Both the position numbers and the translations under genes were made by a program. A model generated the notes under the pieces. It saw only the letters and a list, made by a program, of their open reading frames with translations. It was not told the origin of the DNA and did not search any database. Shown piece by piece: positions 1 to 7,963 of a stretch of 9,641 nucleotides of DNA. The DNA comes from Bacteroidales bacterium (lineage in GTDB: Bacteria; Bacteroidota; Bacteroidia; Bacteroidales; WCHB1-69). Within the stretch, counting starts at the first letter, position 1; each line of letters starts with the position of its first letter. The stretch is taken from positions 1 to 9,641 of the forward strand of contig JAFZUH010000055.1 of NCBI GenBank assembly GCA_017618435.1, given 5' to 3'.

Positions 1-2
1 TA

Positions 3-818
3 AGCATCGTTGCGATTGCCCTTGTGTGCATCGCTTGCAACCCTTATCCTGATTTCAAAAAAGGGAAAGGAAAAATGTATTATCGTTTTTTTGAACAAAA
101 TGAAACTGCACGTTTGGCAGAAAAAAACGACATTCTTTTAATATCCATGCAAATTGCCACCAAGGATTCTGTTCTTACCGAAATGGCAGAAGTGCCTATT
201 CTTATGCAAGAATCCCAATACGAAGGCGACATATTCGACTGCTTGTCAATGATGCACGTGGGTGATTCAGCAACATTCATTATAGATGCAAAAAAATATT
301 TTGAAGTTTATAACTACAACCAAATACCCGAATTTGTAGACGACAAAACCATGTTGTGGTTTACCCTCAAAGTAAAAGACATTACAGGCTATAATGAATT
401 TGTTGCCAAAATGACACAAGAAAGAGCAGAAAAAGAAGCCCAAGAATTGGAAGCATATCTTTTGGCCAACAACATTGATGAAGAAGCCAGAGAAAGCGGT
501 TTGATATACATCGAAACCAAAACCGGCAAAGGCAACAATCCTCAAGCAGGACAAACTTGCGTAATGCATTATACCGGAAAGTTGTTGGACGGAACCGTTT
601 TTGACTCCTCCGTAGAACGCAATCAACCATTTGAATTTATCTTGGGACAAGGTCAAGTGATAAAAGGCTGGGACGAAGGCGTTGCCTTGATGAAAAAAGG
701 CGGCAAAGCCACGTTGATTATCCCTTCCGAATTAGGCTATGGCAGCAACGGTGCAGGCAATCTCATCCCTCCCTATGCTTCATTGGTGTTTGACGTTGAA
801 TTGTTAGACATTAAATAA
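3..818 (+). CDS. FKBP-type peptidyl-prolyl isomerase lipoprotein, 5'-truncated by window edge
   Basis: Prolyl cis-trans isomerase that probably helps fold proteins in the periplasm or at the outer membrane. The frame is open from base 3 and the true start lies outside the window. The GTG at 24 is internal to a signal peptide: a hydrophobic run (SIVAIALVCIAC) ends in a lipobox-like CIAC, with the predicted lipidated Cys at 36-38. Two FKBP-like halves follow. The first (about nt 75-402) is degenerate, keeping a GDSATFII segment and a closing strand but no catalytic set. The second (about nt 498-815) is canonical: MHYTG, VFDSS, GQVIKGW, KATLIIPSELGYG and a final FDVELLDIK. It keeps the Tyr, Phe-Asp, Trp, Tyr and Phe positions that line the FKBP12 active site, so it is probably active. 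Similar tandem-FKBP lipoproteins are common in Bacteroidota, sometimes labelled GldI-like, but I see nothing specific to gliding. The symporter starts 17 bp downstream on the same strand and may be co-transcribed. Confidence 0.9.
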   Translation, partial: SIVAIALVCIACNPYPDFKKGKGKMYYRFFEQNETARLAEKNDILLISMQIATKDSVLTEMAEVPILMQESQYEGDIFDCLSMMHVGDSATFIIDAKKYFEVYNYNQIPEFVDDKTMLWFTLKVKDITGYNEFVAKMTQERAEKEAQELEAYLLANNIDEEARESGLIYIETKTGKGNNPQAGQTCVMHYTGKLLDGTVFDSSVERNQPFEFILGQGQVIKGWDEGVALMKKGGKATLIIPSELGYGSNGAGNLIPPYASLVFDVELLDIK

Positions 819-835
819 AAAAACAGACTGTCATA

Positions 836-2293
836 ATGCAAATTGTTATGGTTTTATGTTTGGTGGTATATACCATACTGCTGTTTGCGGTGATGAGTAT
901 AACATCAAAAAAAGCCAACAATGAAACTTATTTCGTAGGCAACAGAAAATCTCCATGGTTTATTGTTGCCTACGGTATGATAGGGGCATCATTGTCGGGA
1001 GTAACATTGTTGTCTGTTCCCGGCGATGTTTATAAGACCCAATTCACCTATTACGGCATTGTCATCGGTTATCTGTTAGGCTATGCCGTAATTGCCTTGG
1101 TGCTGTTGCCTTTGTATTACAAATTGCAATTAACATCCATATATGCCTATTTGGGACAACGTTTCGGCAAATATTCACACAAGACAGGTTCCTTTTTCTT
1201 TATTGTCTCCCGAATGTTGGGCTCGGCATTGCGAATGTATCTGGTGATATTTGTCTTGCAAGAATTTGTTTTTTCATATTGGCACATACCCCTATGGGCA
1301 ACATCGGTGGTGTTTATTGTTATTATTCTGTTATATACTTTCAAAGGAGGAATAAAAACCATCGTGTGGACAGACACGCTGCAAACGACATTCCTGTTGT
1401 TGGCACTTGTATTAATGATAATATACATACCCAAAGACCTGCATTGCACCTTGGACAACATGTGGGACAAGATGAGCAATATGGGCTACACCAAAATGTT
1501 TAACACCAATTGGCACGATTCCAACTTTTTCATCAAACAAATTGTCAGCGGTATGTTCATCACCATCACGATGACCGGCTTGGACCAAGATATGATGCAA
1601 AAGAATTTGAGTTGCAAAAATCTCCAATCCTCCCAACGCAATATGTTTTCATTTTCCGCCATATTGTTAGTCATAAATATATTATTTCTCATTCTTGGCG
1701 GTATGCTTTGCATCTATGCCACCGAAAAAGGCATAGATATGTCTACCATGCAAACCGATAGAATATTTCCCACAATAGCCTTTAACTATTTGCCGCCAAT
1801 AGCCGGCATTACCTTTGTTTTGGGGCTTATTGCCGCAGGCTATTCCAGTGCAGACGGAACACTCACCTCACTGACAACAGTTATCTGTATTGATTTTCTG
1901 AACATAGAAAATCTACACAAAACCCAAGAAGAAAAAATCCGCATCAGACGATGGATACATGTGGGCATTAGTCTTTTGTTCCTGTTGATTATATTACTTT
2001 TCTCCAATTTTCACAACGATGCCCTCATACGCATTATATTCAATGTGGCAAGTTATACCTACGGTCCCTTGTTGGGTTTGTTTGCTTTCGGGCTGTTTAC
2101 CAAACGGACATTAAAATACGAAAACCTCACTCCCTGCATAGCCATTTTGTCACCCATATTGTGTTTCATTCTCAACAAATATTCCGCTGTATGGTTCAAC
2201 GGCTACCAATTCGGATTTGAACTATTGCTGGTCAACGGCTTTTTGACCTTTGTTGGACTTTGGGCAATCAGCAGCCCCAAGCAACAAGCATAA
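836..2293 (+). CDS. Sodium:solute symporter (SSS family), substrate unknown
   Basis: Inner-membrane transporter expected to use the sodium gradient to take up a small solute. The 485-residue protein is almost entirely hydrophobic, and I count about 13 membrane segments, the usual SSS topology. The first begins at residue 3. The loop with the ETYFVGNRKSPWF stretch leads into GASLSGVTLLSVPG, the conserved second helix of the family. Near residues 325-350 is a GYSSADGTLTSLTTV helix, which matches the small/hydroxyl-rich helix that contributes sodium ligands in vSGLT and PutP. Length is slightly below the 490-550 common in the family and both ends look complete. The ATG at 836 is used; an in-frame ATG at 848 would remove only four residues. 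No strong Shine-Dalgarno is present. The sequence does not show the substrate (sugar, sialic acid, amino acid and vitamin carriers all exist in this family). The next gene, tag, converges on it after 18 bp. Confidence 0.9.
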   Translation: MQIVMVLCLVVYTILLFAVMSITSKKANNETYFVGNRKSPWFIVAYGMIGASLSGVTLLSVPGDVYKTQFTYYGIVIGYLLGYAVIALVLLPLYYKLQLTSIYAYLGQRFGKYSHKTGSFFFIVSRMLGSALRMYLVIFVLQEFVFSYWHIPLWATSVVFIVIILLYTFKGGIKTIVWTDTLQTTFLLLALVLMIIYIPKDLHCTLDNMWDKMSNMGYTKMFNTNWHDSNFFIKQIVSGMFITITMTGLDQDMMQKNLSCKNLQSSQRNMFSFSAILLVINILFLILGGMLCIYATEKGIDMSTMQTDRIFPTIAFNYLPPIAGITFVLGLIAAGYSSADGTLTSLTTVICIDFLNIENLHKTQEEKIRIRRWIHVGISLLFLLIILLFSNFHNDALIRIIFNVASYTYGPLLGLFAFGLFTKRTLKYENLTPCIAILSPILCFILNKYSAVWFNGYQFGFELLLVNGFLTFVGLWAISSPKQQA

Positions 2294-2296
2294 CAT

Positions 2297-2328
2297 TACC
2301 GCCCCAAAAACTCAATCGTTGGCGGCAA
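2297..2328. terminator. Possible weak terminator between convergent symporter and tag genes
   Basis: TTACCGCC (2297-2304) and GGCGGCAA (2321-2328) form an imperfect 8-bp inverted repeat with one mismatch and a 16-base loop, across the 18-bp gap between the two stop codons. It runs into the last codons of tag and no clear U-tract follows on either strand. It could be a short bidirectional terminator, but may be chance. Confidence 0.25.
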
Positions 2329-2857
2329 ACCAATCACAATCTTTGTCATGGGAATTGATAATCCCGATGGCTTGAAGATAGGAATAGACAATCGTACTGC
2401 CCACAAACTTCATACCCCTTTGCTGCAAATCCTTGGACAATTCATCTGAAAGGTTATTGGTGGTTTTGCCTGTTTCATAAACAATCTCACCATTGGTGAA
2501 CGTATGCAAATAATTAGCAAAAGAGCCGAACTCCTGACAGATTTGGCGAAAAATGATACTGTTGTCCACGCTCGCCCTCACCTTTAGTTTGTTGCGGATA
2601 ATGCCGGGGTTGTTCAGCAAGGCGTTGATTTTCCGCTCATCGTAACGGCAAATTTCATTCATATCGAAATTATCGTATGCCTGTCGGAAATTCTCTCTTT
2701 TATTCAAAACACATTCCCACGAAAGCCCCGCTTGAAAAGACTCCAAAATAAACATTTCGTACAAATAATGTTCGTCAAAATTTATTTTGCCCCACTCCTC
2801 ATCATGGTATTTGACGTAGAGAGCATTTTTTTCATTACACCATTTACACCTTTTCAT
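2312..2857 (-). CDS. tag: DNA-3-methyladenine glycosylase I
   Basis: Base-excision repair enzyme that removes 3-methyladenine from alkylated DNA by cutting the N-glycosidic bond. The 181-residue product matches the length of E. coli Tag (187) and its landmarks: MKRCKWC at the N-terminus, YHDEEWG, LESFQAGLSW with the catalytic-position Glu39, KREN, and KFVGSTIVYSYLQAIGIINSHDKDC. The four zinc-ligand positions of Tag are present as Cys4, His18, His170 and Cys174. I chose the ATG at 2857-2855. The frame stays open for 31 more codons upstream, but that stretch looks like translated intergenic DNA, contains the promoter-like motif at 2887-2894, and has no counterpart in Tag proteins. The stop is TGA. 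The gene converges on the symporter and diverges from the TIGR04076 gene, so it is probably a single-gene transcript. Confidence 0.95.
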   Translation of the reverse strand: MKRCKWCNEKNALYVKYHDEEWGKINFDEHYLYEMFILESFQAGLSWECVLNKRENFRQAYDNFDMNEICRYDERKINALLNNPGIIRNKLKVRASVDNSIIFRQICQEFGSFANYLHTFTNGEIVYETGKTTNNLSDELSKDLQQRGMKFVGSTIVYSYLQAIGIINSHDKDCDWFAAND

Positions 2858-2886
2858 TGTTGGGATATTTAAGAAAATTATTGTTG

Positions 2887-2894
2887 CAAAATTA
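2887..2894 (-). promoter_or_regulatory. Bacteroidota-type -7 promoter element for tag
   Basis: On the minus strand this reads TAATTTTG, an exact match to the TAnnTTTG -7 element of Bacteroidota promoters, about 30 bases upstream of the chosen tag start. No convincing TTTG -33 element is seen at the usual distance. The element lies inside the longer open frame, which supports the downstream start. Confidence 0.5.
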
Positions 2895-2970
2895 TAATTT
2901 TTTAAGAATTTTGAGAGCGGAAAAATTAAACTTGTTGAATCTATACTCAATTCACCTTTCGCTTCGTCCG

Positions 2971-2998
2971 TTTCGTGTGTATTTTTTTGTTACATTTG
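2971..2998 (+). promoter_or_regulatory. Bacteroidota-type promoter for the TIGR04076 gene
   Basis: TACATTTG at 2991-2998 matches the TAnnTTTG consensus exactly. TTTC at 2971-2974 is a one-mismatch TTTG -33 element, 16 bases upstream, slightly close. The start codon is 19 bases downstream of the -7 element, leaving a very short leader. Confidence 0.55.
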
Positions 2999-3017
2999 CA
3001 AAATAAATTATAACACT

Positions 3018-3323
3018 ATGTACAACGTAAAAATTACCGTAATACGCAAGGCCGATTACCGTGACTTGCAAGCAAGATACGAAAATCCCATCGCCCACGC
3101 CTGCGATATTGCTGAAGGTATGATTTGGATAGCCCGACAAGGTCAGCAACCCGAAGGACTCTGCGATAGTGCATGGGAAAGTATGCGTTGGTTTGTGGAA
3201 GAATTGTCCAAAGGCAATGGCAACTTCTATGACGGATGGATGCAAAACCCCTACTCGGCCATGATTAGTTGCAACGATGGCTTCCGTCCTGTAAGTTTTT
3301 TGTTGGAACGGATAGAAGAATAA
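3018..3323 (+). CDS. TIGR04076 family protein of unknown function
   Basis: Small soluble 101-residue protein, recognised by its overall pattern as TIGR04076: an N-terminal VKITVIRK strand, a central ACDIAEGMIWIA segment, PEGLCDSAWESMRWFVEELS, a DGWMQNP stretch and a closing CNDGFRPVSFLLERIEE. Three cysteines sit near residues 29, 54 and 80, and Cys/Trp/Gly-Phe-Arg-Pro are the positions I recall as conserved. No signal peptide or membrane segment is visible. The biochemical role of the family is not known to me, so none is assigned. The ATG follows a TAnnTTTG promoter by 19 bases with an A/T-rich leader and no Shine-Dalgarno. It diverges from tag and converges on tex, whose stop lies only 3 bp away, so it appears to be a stand-alone gene. 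Confidence 0.85.
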   Translation: MYNVKITVIRKADYRDLQARYENPIAHACDIAEGMIWIARQGQQPEGLCDSAWESMRWFVEELSKGNGNFYDGWMQNPYSAMISCNDGFRPVSFLLERIEE

Positions 3324-3326
3324 AAC

Positions 3327-5456
3327 CTATTCGTCAAACACCATCGCAAGGGCGATACGTTTGCGTCTCACATCGACCTCCTCTACCCTTACCCGTATCT
3401 TCTGGTTGAGTTTTACCACCTTGCTGGGGTCTTTGATGTATTTTTTACCCATACGGCTCACGTGTAAAAGACCCTCTTGGTGTACACCTATATCCACAAA
3501 ACAGCCAAATGCCGTGATATTGACCACCACACCTTTGAGCACCATGCCCACTTGCAAATCGGATATGTCCGTTATGTTTTGGTCAAACTCAAACAAATCG
3601 AATTGTTCTCTGGGGTCTCGTCCCGGTTTGGCCAATTCTTTCATAATGTCATTCAAAGTTGGCATACCCACCTTATCGGTAACAAAATCGGCCAAATGAA
3701 TTTGCTTGCGGATAGCCTCATTTTGCACCATATCCTCAATGGAGCAGTGCATTTGTTGTGCCATTTTTTCCACGATAGCATAACTTTCGGGGTGAACGGC
3801 ACTCCTGTCCAAAGGATTTTTGGCGTCTGCAATTCTGATAAATCCGGCGGCTTGTTCAAAGGCCTTATCCCCGAAACGGCTCACTTTTTTCAAGTCGGCT
3901 TTAGTTTTAAAACTCCCGTTTGCCTTGCGATAATCCACAATATTTTTCGCCAATCCAGCACCAATGCCCGAAACGTATGCCAACAACTCCTTACTGGCCG
4001 TATTCACCTCCACTCCGACAGCATTGACACACAAAGACACCGTTTCCGACAAACTGTTTTGCAGTTGTTTTTGATTGACATCATGCTGATATTGCCCTAC
4101 GCCAATGGATTTGGGGTCTATTTTTATCAGTTCCGCCAGCGGATCCATCAGTCTTCTGCCAATAGATACCGCTCCCCTGACGGTAATATCATAATCGGGA
4201 AATTCTTCTCTTGCCACCTCCGAAGCCGAATAGACCGAAGCCCCGTTTTCGTTCACCATGACCACAAGCGGCTTTTGTTCAAAATCTATATGTTGGACAA
4301 AGTTTTTCGTTTCTTGCCCTGCCGTCCCGTTGCCGATAGCAATGGCTTCCACGTGATATTTTTTGGCTAAATTTTTCAAACAATCATTGGCTTGGTGAAC
4401 GTCTATTTGAGGCGGGTGCGGATAAATGGTGCCATTTTCCAACAGATTGCCATGTTTGTCCAACACCACCACCTTGCAGCCCGTTCTGAATCCCGGGTCA
4501 ATAGCCATCACCACCTTTTGTCCCAACGGTGGGGCCAACAACAACTGACGGACATTATTGGCAAAAATGCTTATCGCCTCGTTGTCGGCTTTTTCTTTCA
4601 TCATCTGCCGCATTTCTGTTTCCATTTGCGGTTGCAACAAACGATTGTAACAATCTTCAATGGCATCGGCAATTTGGTCTGCAGCCTCGTTGTCGGCTTT
4701 GAGGTGAATGTCGTCAATGGTTTCCAAGGCAGTAATTTCATCAGGAGCGACCTTCAGCCTGAGATAGCCTTCCTCTTCTCCGCGAAACATCGCCAAGATA
4801 CGATGGGAAACATTTTTTTTTATCGGTTCTTTGTTGTCAAAATAGATTCTGTATTTATCGCCATCGGCTTCTTTGCCTTTGACAACTTTGGAAACAACCA
4901 CCCCGCTATGAATGAACAGTTGTCTTATTTTTTCCCTTGTCTGCAAATGTTCGGCAATGTATTCGGCGACAATATCCCGTGCTCCCGCCAAGGCTTCTTC
5001 TACCGAAGCCACTCCTTTTTGTTCATCAACAAATTGTCGGGCATAAGCCTCCACCGATTGCGGCAATTGTTTGTACAACCATTTAGCCAAAGGTTCCAAG
5101 CCTTTTTCTTTGGCCATAGTTGCTTTGGTCTTGCGTTTGGGTTTGTAGGGCAGATATAGGTCTTCTATCTCCGACATGGTTTCGGCTTTTTCTATCTGCT
5201 CTTGCAACTGGGGCGTCAGTTTTTCCTGTTCTTTAATGGCGTTGAGAACAAACATCCGTCTGTTTTCCAATTCCAACAACTGCTTATATTGGTCTCTGAT
5301 AGCCATTATCTGCACTTCGTTCATACTGCCCGTTGCCTCTTTACGGTATCGGGCAATAAAAGGAATGGTGGCACCTTCTGCCAACAAATCCAACACATTT
5401 TGAACAAGAGGCTGTTGTAAATTCAGCGTTTGGGCTATTTTTGTTACTATATCCAT
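3327..5456 (-). CDS. tex: Tex: RNA-binding transcription accessory protein
   Basis: Conserved cytoplasmic nucleic-acid-binding protein of the Tex/Spt6-like family. It associates with transcription and RNA and is needed for full gene expression or toxin regulation in some bacteria, but its exact activity is unsettled. The 709 residues show the full order of domains: a helical N-terminal Tex_N region with GATIPFIARYRKEATG (28-43) and LYLPYKPKRKTKA (about 100); a YqgF/RNase H-like domain starting near 319 with AIDPGFRTGCK; a helix-hairpin-helix part with LLAYVSGIGAGLAKNIVDYR near 490-510 and FRIADAKNPLDRSAVHPESY-like spacing after it; and a C-terminal S1 domain (634-705) with GVVVNITAFGCFVDIG and GLLHVS. 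Length fits Bacteroidota Tex (about 710) and it looks intact. The ATG lies 4 bp after the stop of the DUF748 gene, so the two are very likely co-transcribed with translation near-coupled. Confidence 0.95.
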   Translation of the reverse strand: MDIVTKIAQTLNLQQPLVQNVLDLLAEGATIPFIARYRKEATGSMNEVQIMAIRDQYKQLLELENRRMFVLNAIKEQEKLTPQLQEQIEKAETMSEIEDLYLPYKPKRKTKATMAKEKGLEPLAKWLYKQLPQSVEAYARQFVDEQKGVASVEEALAGARDIVAEYIAEHLQTREKIRQLFIHSGVVVSKVVKGKEADGDKYRIYFDNKEPIKKNVSHRILAMFRGEEEGYLRLKVAPDEITALETIDDIHLKADNEAADQIADAIEDCYNRLLQPQMETEMRQMMKEKADNEAISIFANNVRQLLLAPPLGQKVVMAIDPGFRTGCKVVVLDKHGNLLENGTIYPHPPQIDVHQANDCLKNLAKKYHVEAIAIGNGTAGQETKNFVQHIDFEQKPLVVMVNENGASVYSASEVAREEFPDYDITVRGAVSIGRRLMDPLAELIKIDPKSIGVGQYQHDVNQKQLQNSLSETVSLCVNAVGVEVNTASKELLAYVSGIGAGLAKNIVDYRKANGSFKTKADLKKVSRFGDKAFEQAAGFIRIADAKNPLDRSAVHPESYAIVEKMAQQMHCSIEDMVQNEAIRKQIHLADFVTDKVGMPTLNDIMKELAKPGRDPREQFDLFEFDQNITDISDLQVGMVLKGVVVNITAFGCFVDIGVHQEGLLHVSRMGKKYIKDPSKVVKLNQKIRVRVEEVDVRRKRIALAMVFDE

Positions 5457-5460
5457 AATT

Positions 5461-7710
5461 CTATTCTTCTGTTTGTGATACCGATTGGTCTATTTCTTCA
5501 TCAGAAGGACTATGATGTACCTCAAAAGCAAAAATATTTTGTCCTTCTTTGGCTTGTTTTTCGTTGGAGGTAGTCATTTCAAACTTGTCGGCGGGGAAAC
5601 TATATGTTTCCACAAACACCTTGCGGACAAGTTCGGCTTTCATGGTCGCATTTTGTTGTGCCATTTGGGTTATTTTCACGCTGTCCTGCATAAGGGCTTG
5701 TTGGGCTATGTCTTTGTCGGAGTCTATGCCTTTGGATCGCAAGTAATCGGACACACCCTTGGCTTTCAAAGATATTCTCTCTATCTCGTTTATATCCGAA
5801 ACAATCATCTTTTGAGCGTCTTTGTCGGTCGCCACTTGGGTATAATAATAATCTTTTTTCAATAGAAATACCGCCAAATCTCTTGCATTCTTATCCAAAT
5901 CATAATGTTGGACAAGGGTTAATGAAAATGACGGTTTGTCTTTCAGATTTTCTGCCATTTTCTTGAACTGTTCGTATTGTTCCGAAGTAAAATCCACCGC
6001 AAAAATATCGTAAGGCATATCTTTAAAATTATCGGCATTCAAACCAAAAGCATTCGCCATCAAATCTATCGGAGCAGTCGCCACTTTTACCAACAAATTG
6101 ACAAAAGTTTTCCATATAACTTTTCTGAACGAGAAATTGGGGTCTTTTATATGCCCCGTTACAGGCAGTTCTATTTTTATATTGTCTTCTCTGTCTTTCA
6201 GCAAAAACAAGCCCACCCGCAAAGGAATATTGTATTCGGGTTTCAGGTCAGGCATTTTTTTACCCACCATACAATTATGAATATCTATTTCGTTTTTGCT
6301 GTTCAGGTATTCATTCTTGATAATATAAGAACCCGTAAAGGCAAAAATACCATCGGTTATCGGATAAGCCAAATAATGTTCACTATAGGGGGATACGTGC
6401 CGCAAATTCAAATTGCTGATATGCAATATCAACTCATGCGAAGCCAAACCGTTGAGTATGCCATGCCAATTGGCCATCACCTTTCCGCCATCGGGCAGGG
6501 TGGCCGCCAAATTCATTCGCGACAAGGTATTCAAATCCACATCGGTGGCATTTATCTTGATTTGACGAATAGGAAATTTAAAGGCTTTTTGCAAGGTATA
6601 ATCATTATAACTGATAGCCCCATCGTTCAAATTGATACGGTTTATTCTAAAATCCATCGGGCTGTTGTTGGTATCTTTGGCAGCAGGTGTTTGGTCTGCG
6701 AGCGGTTCGTCTTGAGGTTGTTTTTCCGTAGGTTTCATCAAATTGGAAAAGGTATGATGGTCTTGATAAATATTCATATCCACCACCAAGCCGTTCAAAG
6801 CAATGGAATCAATATAAAATTGATTTTTCGGCAAGTCAATTTGCTCTATTTGAATAGTCAAATCATCAAAAGCGGTCATTTGTTCACCATAGCCATTGCT
6901 TATCTGCATTTGTTCCAGATTGATAGTACCATCGGCCAAAATATCCAAAATATGTTCTGTATTGCCTTGCAAGTGCAAATCTGTGGTCAGTTTGCCATGC
7001 AAATCTGTAATATTCATCGTCTCTTGAAGATAAGGCTGTACGGAAGCAATATCAAATTTTTTCAATTTGACATACAAATCAAAAGTTTTGTTCTCCAAAG
7101 CATACAAGAGTTTCATGTTCAATTCGCCACCATCGCTAAATTTCAAATCCAAACCGACATGAGTGTTTTCCGGACCAAAATACACGCCCGGAATATAAAT
7201 GGCAATATCTTTGAGGTCAAATTGACTGTTGCGTTGCATATCCTTATACAATATCCGCCCGTCTCTAATGTTGATATTCCGCAAATTGACTGCCCATTGC
7301 GATGGCGTAGTATCAGGTTCGTCTGTCGAGAAAAATTCTATCATATCAGTGAAATTAAAGCGGCTGCCGTCTTGCAATATCGGCAAATCATGACCGACAA
7401 GCGTGATTTCATTCAAACAAACTTCTTTGGCAAGCAACTTGAACAGATTGATTTGAACCGATAACGTATCAAAGGTAAAAAAAACATCTTTATCGTTTTC
7501 TTCCCACGAACAGAAGTTGATAATTTTTGCCCGACCTGTAAAAATATTGGCTTTCAACTTATCCATTTTCACCTGACGATTACACAACTCTTTGCTATGT
7601 TTTTCTATATAATGATGTGCGATTGGAGGGGCAATAATCGCTACAAGTACTATCAGGGCTATTAAACTTGCAAGGGTGATAAGAATAATTTTTACAACTT
7701 TCTTCTTCAT
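5461..7710 (-). CDS. AsmA-like DUF748 envelope protein
   Basis: Large membrane-anchored protein of the DUF748 group within the AsmA-like superfamily. Members are long beta-rich periplasmic proteins linked to envelope maintenance, some to phospholipid transport between membranes; the role here is inferred from family only. I start at ATG 7710-7708, giving 749 residues; a TTG two codons upstream is in frame but less likely. One membrane helix spans about residues 6-28, preceded by KKK, so the bulk is periplasmic. Two similar blocks, about 141-178 (NINIRDGRILYKD) and 352-390 (RINLNDGAISYND), are separated by a Pro/Gln/Asp-rich linker near 328-350. A conserved C-terminal part follows with VGLFLLKDREDNIKIELPVTG and the PNFSFRKVIWKTFVNLLVKVATAPI stretch in two pieces. 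The tail is acidic. It is the first gene of a unit with tex and diverges from the tRNA-Glu gene. Confidence 0.85.
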   Translation of the reverse strand: MKKKVVKIILITLASLIALIVLVAIIAPPIAHHYIEKHSKELCNRQVKMDKLKANIFTGRAKIINFCSWEENDKDVFFTFDTLSVQINLFKLLAKEVCLNEITLVGHDLPILQDGSRFNFTDMIEFFSTDEPDTTPSQWAVNLRNINIRDGRILYKDMQRNSQFDLKDIAIYIPGVYFGPENTHVGLDLKFSDGGELNMKLLYALENKTFDLYVKLKKFDIASVQPYLQETMNITDLHGKLTTDLHLQGNTEHILDILADGTINLEQMQISNGYGEQMTAFDDLTIQIEQIDLPKNQFYIDSIALNGLVVDMNIYQDHHTFSNLMKPTEKQPQDEPLADQTPAAKDTNNSPMDFRINRINLNDGAISYNDYTLQKAFKFPIRQIKINATDVDLNTLSRMNLAATLPDGGKVMANWHGILNGLASHELILHISNLNLRHVSPYSEHYLAYPITDGIFAFTGSYIIKNEYLNSKNEIDIHNCMVGKKMPDLKPEYNIPLRVGLFLLKDREDNIKIELPVTGHIKDPNFSFRKVIWKTFVNLLVKVATAPIDLMANAFGLNADNFKDMPYDIFAVDFTSEQYEQFKKMAENLKDKPSFSLTLVQHYDLDKNARDLAVFLLKKDYYYTQVATDKDAQKMIVSDINEIERISLKAKGVSDYLRSKGIDSDKDIAQQALMQDSVKITQMAQQNATMKAELVRKVFVETYSFPADKFEMTTSNEKQAKEGQNIFAFEVHHSPSDEEIDQSVSQTEE

Positions 7711-7744
7711 TTTCAATCTATTTTAAAATTCCAAATAATACTTG

Positions 7745-7752
7745 CGAAGATA
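7745..7752 (-). promoter_or_regulatory. Possible -7 element for the DUF748-tex unit
   Basis: The minus strand reads TATCTTCG, one mismatch from TAnnTTTG and followed by CA, about 35 bases before the DUF748 ATG. No -33 TTTG is seen at the proper spacing, so the call rests on position and the single element. Confidence 0.35.
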
Positions 7753-7778
7753 CCATAATTTTTATTATTGTTTGCCCC

Positions 7779-7805
7779 TTTTGCCAAAGGTTTTTATTGG
7801 CAAAA
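7779..7805. repeat. Perfect 9-bp inverted repeat in divergent control region
   Basis: TTTTGCCAA (7779-7787) and TTGGCAAAA (7797-7805) are exact reverse complements around a 9-base spacer. The repeat lies between the DUF748 promoter region (27 bases to its -7 element) and the tRNA -33 element (21 bases away). No gene ends here, so a terminator role is unlikely; an operator for a dimeric regulator is possible but unproven. Confidence 0.5.
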
Positions 7806-7826
7806 AAATTAAGTAACATAAAGCCA

Positions 7827-7854
7827 TTTGGTATCAAAAAAAATGCTATTTTTG
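7827..7854 (+). promoter_or_regulatory. Promoter of the tRNA-Glu gene
   Basis: TTTG at 7827-7830 and TATTTTTG at 7847-7854 match both halves of the Bacteroidota promoter (TTTG and TAnnTTTG) with a 16-base spacer, a little short. The mature tRNA begins 22 bases after the -7 element, leaving a short 5' leader for RNase P to remove. Confidence 0.7.
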
Positions 7855-7876
7855 CAAAAATTCCATTTGGGGATAC

Positions 7877-7950
7877 GCTACATTCGTCTAGAGGTCTAGG
7901 ACATCAGATTCTCATTCTGAAGACCGCGGGTTCGAATCCCGCATGTAGTA
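7877..7950 (+). tRNA. tRNA-Glu, anticodon CUC
   Basis: A 74-base cloverleaf can be folded completely. The 7-bp acceptor stem is GCTACAT/ATGTAGT with a G-U first pair, discriminator A at 7950. The D arm carries the TCGTCTAGAGG...AGGAC pattern typical of bacterial tRNA-Glu. The anticodon stem TCAGA/TCTGA (7904-7908, 7916-7920) encloses loop TTCTCAT with anticodon CTC at 7911-7913. A 5-base variable region and T arm GCGGG-TTCGAAT-CCCGC follow. It reads GAG codons. CCA is not encoded (CAG follows), so it must be added after transcription. The gene has its own promoter and a strong hairpin downstream. Restriction-modification-like genes begin just past it, which makes its 3' end a possible integration site. 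Confidence 0.96.
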
Positions 7951-7963
7951 CAGAATAAAAGGA

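Noticed and set aside
2858..2950. N-terminal extension of tag by 31 residues
   Set aside because: The extra residues look like translated intergenic DNA, contain the TAATTTTG promoter-like element, and Tag proteins begin at the MKRC-type segment.
2955..2980. Repeated TTCG/TTTCG words upstream of the TIGR04076 promoter
   Set aside because: Short, irregular and not palindromic; no better than chance.
3477..5159. Plus-strand open frames of 297 and 255 codons opposite tex
   Set aside because: Both lie fully inside the well-conserved tex gene and show no domain pattern of their own.
5977..7464. Long plus-strand open frame of 495 codons opposite the DUF748 gene
   Set aside because: It is antisense to a clear family protein; its product is rich in Ile, Gln and His with no recognisable domain, as expected of a shadow frame.
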